This document shows, in pieces, positions 25,401 to 36,441 of a stretch of DNA of 64,000 nucleotides. The stretch is taken from contig NZ_KQ089822.1 in the NCBI RefSeq assembly GCF_001037495.1, positions 2,777,403-2,841,402 on the forward strand. Direction: 5' to 3'. Source of the stretch: Citrobacter sp. MGH106 (GTDB taxonomy: Bacteria; Pseudomonadota; Gammaproteobacteria; Enterobacterales; Enterobacteriaceae). The first letter of the stretch is position 1. Every line of letters starts with the position of its first letter. Both the position numbers and the translations under genes were made by a program. The notes beneath the pieces were generated by a model. It was not told the origin of the DNA. It searched no databases and was given only the letters and a program-made list of their open reading frames with translations.

Positions 25401-25475
25401 TGTCTGATAGCGACGTTATTACGTTTTATCGGGCCTACAAAAAGGCGAAACCTCCGCGTGCGGAGGTTTCTTTTA
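25401..25475. repeat. REP-like palindrome and fabA terminator
   Basis: A REP-type sequence (CTGATAGCGACG ... TTATCGGGCCTACAA, 25401-25440) is followed by a strong hairpin, AAACCTCCGC/GCGGAGGTTT (25448-25469), with a T-rich tail. The hairpin is suited to end fabA and, from the other side, rmf transcripts. Confidence 0.7.
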
Positions 25476-25490
25476 TCTAAAGAGACAGAA

Positions 25491-25658
25491 TCAGGCCATT
25501 AACACCCTATCCCCCATGGCTTCTCGCCAGCCTCCCAGCCAGTATGACCTTTGATTCAGCGTCTGATAGGGACACATTTCTTTTGAGCGTCCGGCAATGC
25601 CGGCCTGATAACCACGTTGATGTGCCCGTTCCAGGCGATCTCGTTTTTGTCTCTTCAT
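25491..25658 (-). CDS. rmf: Ribosome modulation factor, 55 aa
   Basis: RMF binds 70S ribosomes in stationary phase and pairs them into inactive 100S dimers. The reading from ATG 25658 gives MKRQKRDRLERAHQRGYQ and continues with GRSKEMCPYQTLNQRSYWLGG to the end RVLMA, 55 residues as in E. coli. The protein is very basic. The gene is convergent with fabA across a shared hairpin, and about 250 bp of A+T-rich sequence upstream should hold its growth-rate-controlled promoter. Confidence 0.96.
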   Translation of the reverse strand: MKRQKRDRLERAHQRGYQAGIAGRSKEMCPYQTLNQRSYWLGGWREAMGDRVLMA

Positions 25659-25914
25659 GCCTCGTTTCCCTCATTTTTAGGTCTGGTGGAAAAGAAAACA
25701 GTGATTACTAAGTATGCAATCACACTAAACGAATACCCCGAAACATCATGCCCGTCAATGCGCAAAATTCACGCCAGTGTCATATTTGTGAGCTAGCTGG
25801 TAAATCATTTGTACAAAAATTTGCTGTCAGAACAGCTATCTCAACCGCTAAAAAAATAAAAAAAACCGCCCCGGGCACTAAACCAGAGGCGGTAAAATTT
25901 ACAATTATTTAAAC

Positions 25915-26478
25915 TTAAGGGATCCTTTTCAGCTCCTGAGCGATAGCCGTCGCTTCCTGGCTCCAGGCAGCAGCCAGAACCTTCACCATCTCATCATAGC
26001 CATCCTGAGTCTGTACGGCTTCGATGTGGAACGGACGCTTGATCAGCTGTCCCTGATGGTTCAGCAGCCATTCGCCGCTCACTATCACCTTCCCGTCATA
26101 GCGGCCATGGAAGCCTGTCACCGTCACATTAAGCGTGTCCTGTGTGCTTCCCAGAGGCTGAGAAGCAACAACCCATCCCGGCAACTGCATACTGAGGTTG
26201 GCGACAAGCGTATTGCGCAATTGCTGATCTAACGGACTGGCCCAAAGATTACTGTTGGCAATGACGTACTTAACATCGCTGGTCTGGTACACAACCCCAT
26301 TTCCCGCCAGATAATCCGGCACCGCTACCTGCTCAACCCACAGCAGACGGTTCCCCTGATTGGCCGTACTCTGCACACCGCCCTGCGCAATGGGAAGCTG
26401 GTAATAGCTTTTATTTTCTCCACTGGAGCTGCATGACGTCAGCCAGACCGCCATCATCACCACTAGCCACTTTTTCAT
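25915..26478 (-). CDS. pqiC: Outer-membrane lipoprotein PqiC, 187 aa
   Basis: PqiC (YmbA, DUF330/ABC_trans_aux family) is the lipoprotein of the PqiABC lipid transport system that bridges inner and outer membranes. The lipobox LTSC sets Cys16 as the acylated residue, followed by SSSGENKSYYQLP. Its start overlaps the pqiB stop by four bases, so it is co-translated last in the unit. Length matches E. coli. Confidence 0.95.
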   Translation of the reverse strand: MKKWLVVMMAVWLTSCSSSGENKSYYQLPIAQGGVQSTANQGNRLLWVEQVAVPDYLAGNGVVYQTSDVKYVIANSNLWASPLDQQLRNTLVANLSMQLPGWVVASQPLGSTQDTLNVTVTGFHGRYDGKVIVSGEWLLNHQGQLIKRPFHIEAVQTQDGYDEMVKVLAAAWSQEATAIAQELKRIP

Positions 26479-28115
26479 TGTTTCGCCCTCTTCGGCTCTG
26501 GATCTTTTTTATCCTTCGCTTCAAATACCAGCGCATTGCTCTTATCGTTCAGCGTTTTCAGCACCGGCTGCAGTTCACGCAGAACCTGATCAAGACGTTG
26601 CATATCTGCCACCATCTTGTTGTAGGCCGCGGAACCAGGCTGGAAGCCTTGCATACTACGATTAAGCTCGCGCAGCGTGTTCTGCATATCCGCCGGAAGC
26701 TGCTGCATCGACTGGCTACCGGTTATCTTATTCATGTTATCCAGCGTGGTTTGCAAATGCTTCATCGTACGCTGGCTTTCCGTCAGTGTACTGGTCGCCT
26801 GCTCAATCATCGGGTTCAACGGCAGATTGTTTATCTTATCCAGCGCTTCCATTAAACGCTGTTGGATTTGCGCCAGGCCACCGCTAACAGTCGGGATAAT
26901 TTGATAACCATTAAACTCACGCACACCCGTAATCGGCGGATCTTTCGGATAGAAGTCGAGATCGACATACAGAGCCCCCGTTACCAGGTTCCCTGTCTTC
27001 AACGATCCTCTTAATCCACGTTTGAGCAATTCAGCCAGATGGGCACCGACATCAGTATCTTCACCTAACTGCGCTTTCAGGCGTTCAGGCTCAATACGTA
27101 CCAGCACCGGAATGCGGTAATCATCGTTGAAGACCTGGCGCATATTCGGTGCAAAGAAAGGCACTTTGCTTACTGTACCAAGGCGAATACCTCGGAACTC
27201 AAGCGGTGCTCCTGGTTGCAACCCACGAATCGAATCCTTAAAGAACATCAGGTAATCGATATGGTCTGTGTACAGGGAATCCTGAATACTTTTTTGATCA
27301 TCATAGAGAGTAAATGAGGCCTGCTGCGCAACCGGCTGGCCTTGCTCTAGTCCTTCCGGTACATCAAAACTGACTCCGCCGCCAAACAACGTGGTAAGAG
27401 AACCCATTTCCACACGCATGCCTGCCGAGGTGAGATCCACTGCAATTCCGCTGTCTTTCCAGAAGCGTACGTTGCTTGTCACCAGGCGATCGTTTGGTGC
27501 ATTGATGAAAAGCTGATAGCTGATCGTACGTTTTTGCGCATCAAACATACTGGTCTCAACCGACCCCACGCGATATCCCCGGAACAGTACCGGATCGCCA
27601 GGGCTTAACTGGCCGGCTTTTTTACTGTCGAGGATTACACGGATCCCCTTCGCATCTGGTGGTGCCAGCGGAGGAGAGTCCAACAGTTGATAGTTTTCCA
27701 GTCTGCTACCTTTATTCCCGGGTTGCAGTTCAATATAAGCCCCGGATAACAACGTACCTAAACCGCTGATGCCTTCACGTCCCACCTGTGGCTTCACCAC
27801 CCAAAAGACAGAATCTTTATGCAGCAGCTTCTCCATACCAGAATTGAGACGGGCTTTAATCTCTACATGAGTTAAATCATCTGTCAGCGTCGCGCTCTCA
27901 ACCACGCCGACGTCAACGCTGCGGCTTTTAATCGTTGTCTTACCACCTTCGATACCTTCAGCATTGGTCGTGATCAACGTGACTTCCGGCCCCTGATGAC
28001 TGTAATGATAAAACAGCACCCATGCGCCGATGAGCGCAGTGACGATCGGAAATATCCATACGGGTGACCAGTTCTTCACCTTCTGCACTTTGGCTTCCCC
28101 ACTTTTAGATTCCAT
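26475..28115 (-). CDS. pqiB: MCE-domain lipid transport protein PqiB, 546 aa
   Basis: PqiB is anchored in the inner membrane by one helix (WIFPIVTALIGAWVLFYHY). Three MCE domains follow (beginning PEVTLITTNAEGIEGGKT, and recurring near residues 160 and 285), then a long coiled-coil needle at about 430-530, which forms a tunnel across the periplasm. I start at MESKSGEAKVQ, 28115, to give the E. coli length. It starts four bases after the pqiA stop and overlaps pqiC. Confidence 0.95.
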   Translation of the reverse strand: MESKSGEAKVQKVKNWSPVWIFPIVTALIGAWVLFYHYSHQGPEVTLITTNAEGIEGGKTTIKSRSVDVGVVESATLTDDLTHVEIKARLNSGMEKLLHKDSVFWVVKPQVGREGISGLGTLLSGAYIELQPGNKGSRLENYQLLDSPPLAPPDAKGIRVILDSKKAGQLSPGDPVLFRGYRVGSVETSMFDAQKRTISYQLFINAPNDRLVTSNVRFWKDSGIAVDLTSAGMRVEMGSLTTLFGGGVSFDVPEGLEQGQPVAQQASFTLYDDQKSIQDSLYTDHIDYLMFFKDSIRGLQPGAPLEFRGIRLGTVSKVPFFAPNMRQVFNDDYRIPVLVRIEPERLKAQLGEDTDVGAHLAELLKRGLRGSLKTGNLVTGALYVDLDFYPKDPPITGVREFNGYQIIPTVSGGLAQIQQRLMEALDKINNLPLNPMIEQATSTLTESQRTMKHLQTTLDNMNKITGSQSMQQLPADMQNTLRELNRSMQGFQPGSAAYNKMVADMQRLDQVLRELQPVLKTLNDKSNALVFEAKDKKDPEPKRAKQ

Positions 28116-28119
28116 GCTG

Positions 28120-29373
28120 TCAGGACTCCTCATGATCTGGTTCTGGTTCACGGTCCCACGACAGACGTGGATCGAACGTCATCGCAGAAAACATTGTCAT
28201 AATGACGACTAAAGCAAACATCAAAGCACCCATTGCAGGATAAATGTTCATCAACCCTCCCATGCGCACCAGCGCAGAGAGTACCGCAATAACAAAGACA
28301 TCAATCATTGACCAGCGGCCAACAAACTCTACGACCTCATAAATGAAATGCATCCGCTCACTGTCACGTTTACCATGCCCTTTCGCATCCCAACACAACC
28401 AGGCAATAGCGATCATTTTTAGCGTTGGCACCAGAATACTGGCGATAAATATTACCGCAGCCACCGGGTATGAACCTTCGCTCCAGATTAAAACAACACC
28501 CTCAATAATCGTTGACGGCAGCTTTGACCCTAACAAATCGGTGATCATGATCGGCAAAATATTGGCTGGAAGGTAAAGCATGATCGACGTGAACAATAAC
28601 GCCAGCGTCCACTGTAGGCTGTTTTTACGTCGAACGTAGCCTTTTGTCTGACAGCGGGGGCAGACATGTTCATCAGCAGGAAGAATAGCCGTGCAGCAGG
28701 AACATGAACGTAACCCCTGTCGAATACCGGGAACGCCAGGCTTTAAAACTTGCTTAATAACCGGCATGGGTGCGATATCATCCCACAGCCAGCGACGATC
28801 GACACACTGAAATGCGCGTAGTTGCAAAATACAAAAGAAGCACCACGGAATGAAGCTGCTGCCCACGCCAATATCGCCATAGGCCATCAACTTAACAAAG
28901 CTGACTAACACCCCTGCAAGAAAGATTTCCGCCATTCCCCAGCTTTTTAACTGGAACAAGACACGTGCTAACCGGGCTTTAAGCCGGCCAGGCATCTGAA
29001 CCCGATTCACCAGCAGCAAGATGGTCAGCAAGCAAAAAGCGGGAACCATTTGAACGAATAATAAAAAGAAAGTCCCGAGGCTGGCATAGTTCTCTGAAAA
29101 GAGAACGCTGGGGATCTCCAGCAGCGTCACTTCACTTCTCACCCCTGCTACGTTCATGTTTACAAAGGGAAAGAGGTTGGATAAAAGCAGCATAAAAAGC
29201 GCCGCTAAAACATAGGCAGTGGGACGCTGTCTTGGCGCGTCCCACTCAACGGTTAACGTAGTGCCACATCGTGGACATGCCGCTTTCTGACCATGCGTAA
29301 GGCTAGGTAACGCCACCAGCATGTCACACTGCGAGCATAATATATGCTTCGCGGCATGGTGATGTTCGCACAT
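28120..29373 (-). CDS. pqiA: Inner-membrane protein PqiA, 417 aa
   Basis: PqiA is a polytopic inner-membrane protein with two repeats. Each has a zinc-ribbon-like cysteine pair set (CSQCDMLV with CPRCG near the start; CSCCTAIL with CPRCQ near residue 225) followed by four hydrophobic helices. It probably loads or accepts lipid for PqiB. In E. coli the operon responds to SoxRS and paraquat. The gene follows uup after 14 bp on the same strand. Confidence 0.95.
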   Translation of the reverse strand: MCEHHHAAKHILCSQCDMLVALPSLTHGQKAACPRCGTTLTVEWDAPRQRPTAYVLAALFMLLLSNLFPFVNMNVAGVRSEVTLLEIPSVLFSENYASLGTFFLLFVQMVPAFCLLTILLLVNRVQMPGRLKARLARVLFQLKSWGMAEIFLAGVLVSFVKLMAYGDIGVGSSFIPWCFFCILQLRAFQCVDRRWLWDDIAPMPVIKQVLKPGVPGIRQGLRSCSCCTAILPADEHVCPRCQTKGYVRRKNSLQWTLALLFTSIMLYLPANILPIMITDLLGSKLPSTIIEGVVLIWSEGSYPVAAVIFIASILVPTLKMIAIAWLCWDAKGHGKRDSERMHFIYEVVEFVGRWSMIDVFVIAVLSALVRMGGLMNIYPAMGALMFALVVIMTMFSAMTFDPRLSWDREPEPDHEES

Positions 29374-29387
29374 ATGTGCTCCTTTAA

Positions 29388-31295
29388 TTATGCGCCATTC
29401 TTCAAAGACTCAAGATACTCCCAGCGCTCAAAGGCTTGCTCAAGTTCTTGTTCCGCTTCGCTCAGGTTAGCGAGTACCTGTTGCGTTTGCTCATGCGGCT
29501 GGCTGAAAAAGTCAGCGTCAGCAACCTGAGCCTGTAACGTTTCCAGTTTAGCTTCCAGCTCTTCAAGCAATACGGGGAGCTGCTCCAGTTCGCGCTGTAG
29601 TTTATAGCTTAGTTTGCTAGTCGTGCGTTTTACAATTTCTGCTTTAGGGGCAGCAACTTCCTCTGTTTTTTTCGCTACAGGCTGTTTAAACGCCACATAT
29701 TGTGTCTGCTGACCACGCGCATCATGGTAACCGCCCACATAACGACCAATTTTGCCGCCGCCTTCGAAGATCCAACACTCGGTTACCGTGTTATCGACAA
29801 ACTGACGATCGTGACTCACCAGCAGAACGGTGCCCTGATAGCCGTCAATCAGTTCTTCAAGCAGTTCCAGAGTTTCGACGTCGAGATCGTTAGTTGGTTC
29901 ATCGAGGATCAGAAGGTTACTGGGCTTCAAAAACAGACGCGCCAGCAGCAGACGATTTCGTTCTCCGCCGGAAAGAGCACGCACAGGTGTCATCGCACGT
30001 TTCGGATGGAACAGGAAGTCCTGAAGATAGCCCAGAACATGACGCGGCTTACCATTAACCATGACTTCTTGTTTACCTTCAGCAAGGTTATCCATTACGG
30101 TTTTATCGGGATCGAGTTCCGCACGATGTTGATCGAAATAAGCAACTTCCAGTTTTGTCCCGACATGAATACGACCGCTGTCTGCCTGAAGCTGACCTAA
30201 CATCAGCTTGAGCAGCGTCGTTTTACCGCAGCCGTTAGGTCCAATTAAGGCAATCTTGTCGCTACGTTGCACCTGCGCGGAGAAGTCTTTCACCAGCTGT
30301 TTACCCTCAACCTGGTAATCAACATTCTCCATCTCGAAGACAATCTTGCCTGAGCGGCTCGCCTCTTCAACCTGCATCTTCGCCGTGCCCATCACTTCTC
30401 GGCGTTCGCCACGTTCCCTACGCATTGCCTTCAGCGCACGGACGCGACCTTCATTACGGGTACGACGCGCTTTAATACCCTGGCGGATCCAGACTTCTTC
30501 CTGTGCCAGTTTGCGATCAAACTCCGCATTCTGTAACTCTTCTACTCGCAGCGCTTCTTCTTTATCCAGCAGATATTGATCATAATCCCCCGGATATGAC
30601 ACCAGCTTGCCGCGATCGAGATCGACGATACGCGTTGCCATATTGCGAATAAACGAACGGTCGTGGGAAATGAAAATAATTGTTCCGTTGAAGGTTTTCA
30701 GGAACCCTTCCAGCCAGTCAATGGTTTCAATATCCAGGTGGTTTGTCGGTTCATCCAGCAACAATACGCGCGGATTGCTGACTAACGCCCGGCCCAGCGC
30801 CGCTTTACGCAGCCAGCCGCCAGAGAGCGATGCCAGCTCCATGTCTGGCTCCAACCCAAGCTGCTCCAGTACTTCATTAATGCGGTTTTCCAACTGCCAC
30901 AGATTGTGATGATCCAGTAGTTCCTGAACCTTCGCCAGTTCCTGCAGGTTTTTATCGCTCGGATCGGTGATCACCAAATGCGAGATATCGTGGTAACGCT
31001 TGAGGTAAACCGCTTGTTCTGCAATCCCTTCAGCGACGAAATCGTAGACACTACCCTGCACGTTACGCGGCGGATCCTGTTGCAGACGCGCCACAACCAA
31101 ATCCTGCTCATAAATGATACGTCCGTCGTCAAGACCCTGCTCACGGTTAAGGATCTTCATCAGCGTCGACTTGCCTGCGCCGTTACGGCCAACCAGGCAG
31201 ACGCGTTCGTTATCCTCGATATGCAGTTCTGCATTATCAAGAAGCGGCGCATCGCTAAACGACAGCCATGCACCATGCATACTGATTAATGACAT
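29388..31295 (-). CDS. uup: ABC-F ATPase Uup, 635 aa
   Basis: Uup is a soluble ABC-F protein with two ATPase domains, linked to ribosome function and to suppression of transposon precise excision. Domain 1 has GRNGAGKST and LSGGWLRKAALGRAL; domain 2 has GPNGCGKTT and LSGGERNRLLLARL; both have DEPTNHLD or DEPTNDLD. The linker between domains is basic, and residues 550-635 form the coiled-coil DNA-binding tail. It lies 12 bp after rlmL and leads into pqiABC. Confidence 0.96.
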   Translation of the reverse strand: MSLISMHGAWLSFSDAPLLDNAELHIEDNERVCLVGRNGAGKSTLMKILNREQGLDDGRIIYEQDLVVARLQQDPPRNVQGSVYDFVAEGIAEQAVYLKRYHDISHLVITDPSDKNLQELAKVQELLDHHNLWQLENRINEVLEQLGLEPDMELASLSGGWLRKAALGRALVSNPRVLLLDEPTNHLDIETIDWLEGFLKTFNGTIIFISHDRSFIRNMATRIVDLDRGKLVSYPGDYDQYLLDKEEALRVEELQNAEFDRKLAQEEVWIRQGIKARRTRNEGRVRALKAMRRERGERREVMGTAKMQVEEASRSGKIVFEMENVDYQVEGKQLVKDFSAQVQRSDKIALIGPNGCGKTTLLKLMLGQLQADSGRIHVGTKLEVAYFDQHRAELDPDKTVMDNLAEGKQEVMVNGKPRHVLGYLQDFLFHPKRAMTPVRALSGGERNRLLLARLFLKPSNLLILDEPTNDLDVETLELLEELIDGYQGTVLLVSHDRQFVDNTVTECWIFEGGGKIGRYVGGYHDARGQQTQYVAFKQPVAKKTEEVAAPKAEIVKRTTSKLSYKLQRELEQLPVLLEELEAKLETLQAQVADADFFSQPHEQTQQVLANLSEAEQELEQAFERWEYLESLKNGA

Positions 31296-31307
31296 TTACT
31301 TTTCCTT

Positions 31308-33416
31308 TCAGGCTGAGGTGATCAGCCAGCAGTTGTGGATCTGACGGTTACGGGCAAAGTCCTGAGAAAGCGTTTTTTGGGTAATTTCTTGTGCTTTCAG
31401 TCCCAGCTCGGCCAGCCCATCAAGATCCATACGGAACCCACGTTTGTTGTTGGAGAACATGATCGTGCCGTCTTTACGCAGCAGACGTTTCAGATCTTTC
31501 ATCAGCGCCAGATGATCGCGCTGCACGTCAAACGAGTCTTCCATACGTTTAGAGTTAGAGAACGTCGGTGGATCGATGAAGATTAGATCAAACTGTTCAT
31601 TGGCTTCACGTAACCAGCCCAGGCAGTCGGCCTGAATTAAGCGGTGTGCACGACCACTCAGCCCGTTGAGTCGCAGGTTGCGTTCCGCCCACTCCAGATA
31701 GGTGCGTGACATATCTACCGTTGTGGTGCTACGTGCACCGCCTAATCCCGCATGTACACTGGCGCTGCCGGTATAAGAGAACAGATTGAGGAAATCTTTA
31801 CCCTTGCTCATCTGGCCCAGCATGCGGCGTGCAATACGGTGATCGAGGAACAGACCGGTATCAAGATAGTCGGTCAGGTTAACCCACAGGCGCGCGTTGT
31901 ACTCGCTAACCTCAATGAATTCACCCTTTTCATTCATCTTCTGATACTGGTTTTTCCCTTTTTGCCGTTCACGGGTTTTCAGCACCAGTTTGTTTGGTGC
32001 GATCTCCAACACCGACAGCGTGGCGGCAATGATGTCGAACAGACGCTGGCGCGCTTTCTGCGCATCAACCGTCTTCGGCGGCGCATATTCCTGAACCACT
32101 ACCCAGTCACCGTAGCGATCTACCGCAACATTGTATTCCGGCAGATCGGCGTCATACAGGCGATAGCACTCAATCCCCTCCTGGCGCGCCCACTTTTCCA
32201 GCTTCTTAATATTCTTACGCAGACGGTTAGCATAGTCTTCTGCCACCGTTGCAGGTTTGCTCTCCGCTGTCGTTTCCGCAACGTGATAGTTTTTCTGTAC
32301 ACAATCCAGCGGACCATTTTTCGCTTTGAACTGCTTATCAGCACGAAGCTGCAGGCTGCTGAGCAAATCTGGGGAGGCGCTGAACAACGACAGGTTCCAG
32401 CCGCCAAACTGGTTTTTCATCGTGCGTCCCAGCAGGCTGTGCAACGCGATCAGCGCCGGTTCGCTATCCAGACGTTCACCGTATGGCGGGTTGCTGATAA
32501 CCGTACCATACGGCCCTTTCGGCAGCGGATTACTCAGTTTAGCCACATCTTTGACATCAAAAGTCATCAGCTCGCCAATACCGGCGCGACGGGCGTTACT
32601 GCGAGCTTTTTCAATGACGCGAGCATCGCTATCGGATCCATAGAAATGCGACGTATAGTCCGCTAGTCCTTTACGCGCACGAACCTGTGCTTCAGCTTTA
32701 ACCTCTTGCCAGACAGCTTCATCATGTTGTGCCCAGCCGCTAAAACCCCAGTAGCCACGATGCAGGCCAGGTGCACGATCGGTTGCCCACATCGCCGCTT
32801 CAATCAGCAACGTACCGGAACCACACATTGGATCGAGTAACGGTGTCCCCGGCTGCCAGCCAGAACGCATAACAATCGCGGCAGCCAGCGTCTCTTTGAT
32901 TGGTGCCTGCCCTGCACGCTCACGGTAGCCGCGCTGGTGCAGACCATCACCGCTCAGATCAAGCGCAATACTGGCGGTATCTTTATTCAACCAGACGTTG
33001 ATACGTAGATCAGGAGATTCGCGATCCACATTCGGTCGCGGGAGATTTTTTCGGGTAAAGGCATCGACAATCGCATCTTTTACTTTCATCGCGCCGTACT
33101 GGCTGTTGCGAATCGTATCGTTCAGGCCGCTAAAGTGAACTGCGAATGTAGCCCCCGGATTAAATATCTCTGTCCAGTCGATTGCCTGAACACCGAGGTA
33201 CAGATCAAGATCGCTGTAGACCTTGCACTCTCCCATCGGCAGGATAATGCGCGAGGCCAGGCGGCTCCACATCAGGCTCTGGTAAACAAGCCGCGTGTCG
33301 CCCTTAAAATGGACCCCACCCTGAACTACCTGACACTCCACGGCGCCGAGGTTTTCCAGTTCAGTTTTTAACAGCTCTTCCAGCCCACGGGCCGTACTGG
33401 CAAACAGAGAATTCAT
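31308..33416 (-). CDS. rlmL: Bifunctional 23S rRNA methyltransferase RlmL (RlmKL), 702 aa
   Basis: The protein carries two methyltransferases in one chain: the N-terminal half makes m2G2445 and the C-terminal half makes m7G2069 of 23S rRNA. A THUMP domain occupies about residues 45-155, the first catalytic domain has the SNPPYGERL motif near residue 310, and the second has [11 protein letters not shown] near residue 620. Length equals E. coli. It heads the rlmL-uup-pqiABC series. Confidence 0.96.
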   Translation of the reverse strand: MNSLFASTARGLEELLKTELENLGAVECQVVQGGVHFKGDTRLVYQSLMWSRLASRIILPMGECKVYSDLDLYLGVQAIDWTEIFNPGATFAVHFSGLNDTIRNSQYGAMKVKDAIVDAFTRKNLPRPNVDRESPDLRINVWLNKDTASIALDLSGDGLHQRGYRERAGQAPIKETLAAAIVMRSGWQPGTPLLDPMCGSGTLLIEAAMWATDRAPGLHRGYWGFSGWAQHDEAVWQEVKAEAQVRARKGLADYTSHFYGSDSDARVIEKARSNARRAGIGELMTFDVKDVAKLSNPLPKGPYGTVISNPPYGERLDSEPALIALHSLLGRTMKNQFGGWNLSLFSASPDLLSSLQLRADKQFKAKNGPLDCVQKNYHVAETTAESKPATVAEDYANRLRKNIKKLEKWARQEGIECYRLYDADLPEYNVAVDRYGDWVVVQEYAPPKTVDAQKARQRLFDIIAATLSVLEIAPNKLVLKTRERQKGKNQYQKMNEKGEFIEVSEYNARLWVNLTDYLDTGLFLDHRIARRMLGQMSKGKDFLNLFSYTGSASVHAGLGGARSTTTVDMSRTYLEWAERNLRLNGLSGRAHRLIQADCLGWLREANEQFDLIFIDPPTFSNSKRMEDSFDVQRDHLALMKDLKRLLRKDGTIMFSNNKRGFRMDLDGLAELGLKAQEITQKTLSQDFARNRQIHNCWLITSA

Positions 33417-33514
33417 AATGTCACTTTTACTCCAGGAAAATTGCTGCGCATTATAGCCAATCTCACGCGCATGTCATAAAGTTGAAGGCTTATTTTCGTT
33501 CGAGGGACTTTACA

Positions 33515-34624
33515 GTGGTAACGTTAACCCGACTTTTTATTCATCCGGTTAAATCAATGCGCGGCATTGGGCTTACACACGCCCTGGCAGACGTTAGCGG
33601 TCTGGCCTTTGATCGCATATTTATGATTACCGAACCTGACGGAACGTTCATCACCGCCCGACAGTTCCCACAGATGGTACGCTTCACCCCCTCACCTTTG
33701 CATGACGGGCTGCATCTCACAGCTCCAGACGGCAGTAGCGCACTGGTTCGTTTTGCCGACTTCGCCACGCAGGATGCACCAACGGAAGTCTGGGGAAACC
33801 ATTTTACCGCGCGTATCGCACCGGCGGCGATCAACCAGTGGCTCAGCGGCTTTTTCTCCCGCGAAGTACAATTGCGTTGGGTTGGTCCGCATCTGACGCG
33901 TCGGGTAAAACGCCACGCTGGCGTGCCTTTATCTTTCGCCGATGGTTTTCCTTATCTCCTGACTAATGAAGCATCACTGCGTGACGTACAACAGCGCTGC
34001 CCGGCAAGCGTCAAGATGGAGCAGTTTCGCCCCAATCTCGTAGTCTCGGGAGCCGCGGCATGGGAAGAAGATACCTGGAAGGTTATACGCATTGGCGACG
34101 TTATCTTTGACGTCGTCAAACCCTGCAGCCGTTGTATTTTTACCACCGTCAGCCCAGAAAAAGGTCAGAAGCACCCGTCTGGTGAACCGCTGGCTACACT
34201 GCAAACTTTCCGTACTGCGCCAGATAACGGCGACGTCGATTTCGGTCAAAACCTCATTGCCCGTAACAGCGGCGTGATCCGTGTTGGCGATGAAGTCGAA
34301 ATCCTGGCAACCGCCCCAGCTAAAGTCTATGGCGCGGCAGAATCTGACGATACCGTACCGGAAAAACAGTCTCCTGATACAACACTACTTATTGACTGGC
34401 AGGGACAAACCTTTCGCGGAAACAATCAGCAGGTATTACTTGAGCAACTGGAAAACCAGGGGATCCGTGTACCCTATTCATGTCGGGCGGGGATTTGCGG
34501 ATGCTGTCGAATTCGACTGGTAGAAGGTGAAGTCAGCCCGCTGAAAAAAACAGCAATTGGTGATGACGGGACGATTCTTTGCTGCAGTTGTGTGCCGAAA
34601 ACGGCAATCAGGCTGGAGAGTTAA
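33515..34624 (+). CDS. ycbX: MOSC and 2Fe-2S domain protein YcbX, 369 aa
   Basis: YcbX is a molybdenum-cofactor enzyme that reduces toxic N-hydroxylated base analogues such as 6-N-hydroxylaminopurine. It has a MOSC N-terminal barrel ([14 protein letters not shown]), a MOSC domain with the Cys-containing [10 protein letters not shown], and a C-terminal ferredoxin domain with [13 protein letters not shown] and a later Cys. The start is GTG 33515, giving 369 residues as in E. coli. An extra Cys replaces Ser in the cluster motif (CGCC against CGSC). Its end overlaps zapC by four bases on the opposite strand. Confidence 0.93.
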   Translation: MVTLTRLFIHPVKSMRGIGLTHALADVSGLAFDRIFMITEPDGTFITARQFPQMVRFTPSPLHDGLHLTAPDGSSALVRFADFATQDAPTEVWGNHFTARIAPAAINQWLSGFFSREVQLRWVGPHLTRRVKRHAGVPLSFADGFPYLLTNEASLRDVQQRCPASVKMEQFRPNLVVSGAAAWEEDTWKVIRIGDVIFDVVKPCSRCIFTTVSPEKGQKHPSGEPLATLQTFRTAPDNGDVDFGQNLIARNSGVIRVGDEVEILATAPAKVYGAAESDDTVPEKQSPDTTLLIDWQGQTFRGNNQQVLLEQLENQGIRVPYSCRAGICGCCRIRLVEGEVSPLKKTAIGDDGTILCCSCVPKTAIRLES

Positions 34625-35163
34625 ACCGCCTGCTCCAGGCTGAAACTGTCGGCAGGGATCTGCGGTTTCAGTCTGTCGTTCATAATTTTGATGGCGTCAC
34701 CGAGTTGCATCGTGCGTCCGGCAATAACGACTCCAGGCTGTGCGAGCAGACAAAGCGCGGCATTTTCACCAGGTTCAACCACTAACAAATTCACCTGTTC
34801 TTCGGTATCACTTAACCAGACACAGGCAGCATCTCCCACGGTCGGAGACCAGTTAAGGGTATGCGCTACAAAGTGCCAGCTTTTTGGCATCTGCGGTTTG
34901 AGATAACGAATAGCCACCAGCGCATTAAGCACCAGTTCAGCTTTTTGTTCTTTAGCTAAATCCAGGTAACGGCATTTTTCTTCAAAAGAAAAATAAAGTG
35001 CGGCATCATCAACACAAAAACCGGACGGAGAAAATGCATCAGGGGTGAGCATTTTGCGAGCAAAACGCGAGCGAAATAACATGCCATTGGCTAAATCGAG
35101 CATCATACGATCGTGCTCTTCATCATAATACCAGCGCCAGTTATCGTCAGGTTTAATTCGCAT
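34621..35163 (-). CDS. zapC: Cell division protein ZapC, 180 aa
   Basis: ZapC binds FtsZ and stabilises Z-ring bundles by lowering GTPase activity. The start [23 protein letters not shown] in outline and the [16 protein letters not shown] block are family hallmarks. Length equals E. coli (180). It is convergent with ycbX, overlapping by four bases, and is followed upstream by about 165 bp separating it from pyrD on the same strand. Confidence 0.95.
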   Translation of the reverse strand: MRIKPDDNWRWYYDEEHDRMMLDLANGMLFRSRFARKMLTPDAFSPSGFCVDDAALYFSFEEKCRYLDLAKEQKAELVLNALVAIRYLKPQMPKSWHFVAHTLNWSPTVGDAACVWLSDTEEQVNLLVVEPGENAALCLLAQPGVVIAGRTMQLGDAIKIMNDRLKPQIPADSFSLEQAV

Positions 35164-35329
35164 CAGTTTCTCTCCTTTCCTTAATCATCGCCGTCGCGGT
35201 AGTATCCTTTTTCCGCTTCGTTAATTGCCCTAATAATAAAAGCCTAAAATGTTTAAATAAGCAACAGTAAAGGAATATAAAACAACCAGGACTAGAAATA
35301 AAGCCCTGGTTGTCTGATTAAGGCAAAGT

Positions 35330-36340
35330 TCAGATATTGGTGACGATTTCTTTAATCAACGGCGGACCTTTAAAAATAAAGCCGGAATAAATCTGAACCA
35401 GCGAAGCACCCGCTGCTATTTTCTCACGCGCAGCAATAACGGAGTCGATACCGCCCACACCGATAATTGGCAGTTGCCCTTTTAATTCACGAGACAACAT
35501 GCGAATAATTTCCGTACTTTTTAATTGCAGCGGTCGACCACTCAACCCACCCATTTGATCGCAATTTTTCATTCCCTGAACCAGAGAACGATCGAGTGTT
35601 GTGTTAGTGGCAATAACGCCATCGATATTATGGCGAACTAAACTATCAGCCACCTGGATCAGTTCTTCCTCAGAAAGATCCGGCGCGATCTTTACCGCCA
35701 CTGGAACATATTTATGATGGATCGCTTGCAGATCGTTTTGTTTATTTTTAATTGCCGTCAGCAAATCATCCAGCGCTTCGCCGTATTGCAGCGTGCGTAA
35801 TCCTGGGGTATTTGGCGAGGAAATATTCACCGCAATATAACCAGCATAAGCATAGACTTTTTCCATACAAATCAGATAGTCATCTTTGCCATTCTCTACC
35901 GGGGTATCTTTATTCTTACCAATATTAATCCCCAGAATGCCGTCAAAATGCGATTTCTTAACGTTCTCCACCAGGTTATCAACACCCAGATTATTAAACC
36001 CCATACGGTTGATCAGACCTTCTGCATCCACCAGACGGAAAAGGCGCGGCTTATCGTTACCCGGTTGAGGTCGTGGCGTCACGGTGCCTATCTCAATCGA
36101 GCCGAATCCCATTGCGCCAAGTGCATCAATGCACTCCCCGTCCTTATCCAACCCGGCTGCCAGGCCAAGCGGATTTTTAAACGTCAGCCCCATACAGGTA
36201 ACCGGCTTTGCGGGTACTTTCTGACGGACAAGCGCTTCAAGCGGCGTGCCCGTAATGCGACGTAATTGCTGGAATGTAAATTCATGAGCGCGCTCAGGAT
36301 CGAGCTGAAAAAGGGCTTTACGAACGAAGGGGTAGTACAT
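35330..36340 (-). CDS. pyrD: Dihydroorotate dehydrogenase, class 2, 336 aa
   Basis: PyrD oxidises dihydroorotate to orotate in pyrimidine synthesis, passing electrons through FMN to membrane quinones. Class 2 features are the hydrophobic N-terminal helices ([21 protein letters not shown] in outline), [11 protein letters not shown], the active-site serine loop [11 protein letters not shown], and the FMN-phosphate loop GVGGIDS with [10 protein letters not shown]. The start at 36340 gives the family length. The leader hairpin (listed separately) provides pyrimidine control. Confidence 0.97.
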   Translation of the reverse strand: MYYPFVRKALFQLDPERAHEFTFQQLRRITGTPLEALVRQKVPAKPVTCMGLTFKNPLGLAAGLDKDGECIDALGAMGFGSIEIGTVTPRPQPGNDKPRLFRLVDAEGLINRMGFNNLGVDNLVENVKKSHFDGILGINIGKNKDTPVENGKDDYLICMEKVYAYAGYIAVNISSPNTPGLRTLQYGEALDDLLTAIKNKQNDLQAIHHKYVPVAVKIAPDLSEEELIQVADSLVRHNIDGVIATNTTLDRSLVQGMKNCDQMGGLSGRPLQLKSTEIIRMLSRELKGQLPIIGVGGIDSVIAAREKIAAGASLVQIYSGFIFKGPPLIKEIVTNI

Positions 36341-36355
36341 GAACTCTCCTGGATT

Positions 36356-36441
36356 CCCGGTGTGCAAACCGGGGGCGTATTATGTGCGATCGCGAGCAAA
36401 AAGGGAATTGACCTGTGGCAATAAATAGCAAACGTTTCCCT
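36356..36441 (-). promoter_or_regulatory. pyrD leader hairpin, promoter and candidate PurR site
   Basis: On the minus strand a CATAATAC -10 region is followed by a C-rich start region and the hairpin CCCGG..CCGGG (36356-36373), just before the AGGAG ribosome site. In E. coli, CTP-dependent choice of start base in this C-run decides whether the hairpin forms and hides the ribosome site. AGCAAACGTTTCCC (within 36426-36441) resembles a PurR operator (ACGCAAACGTTTGCGT), at 12 of 16 positions. Confidence 0.7.

Noticed and set aside
31752..32666. Plus-strand 304-codon ORF opposite rlmL
   Set aside because: It is a shadow of the rlmL frame in G+C-rich sequence. Composition is unlike a real protein and no ribosome site is seen.
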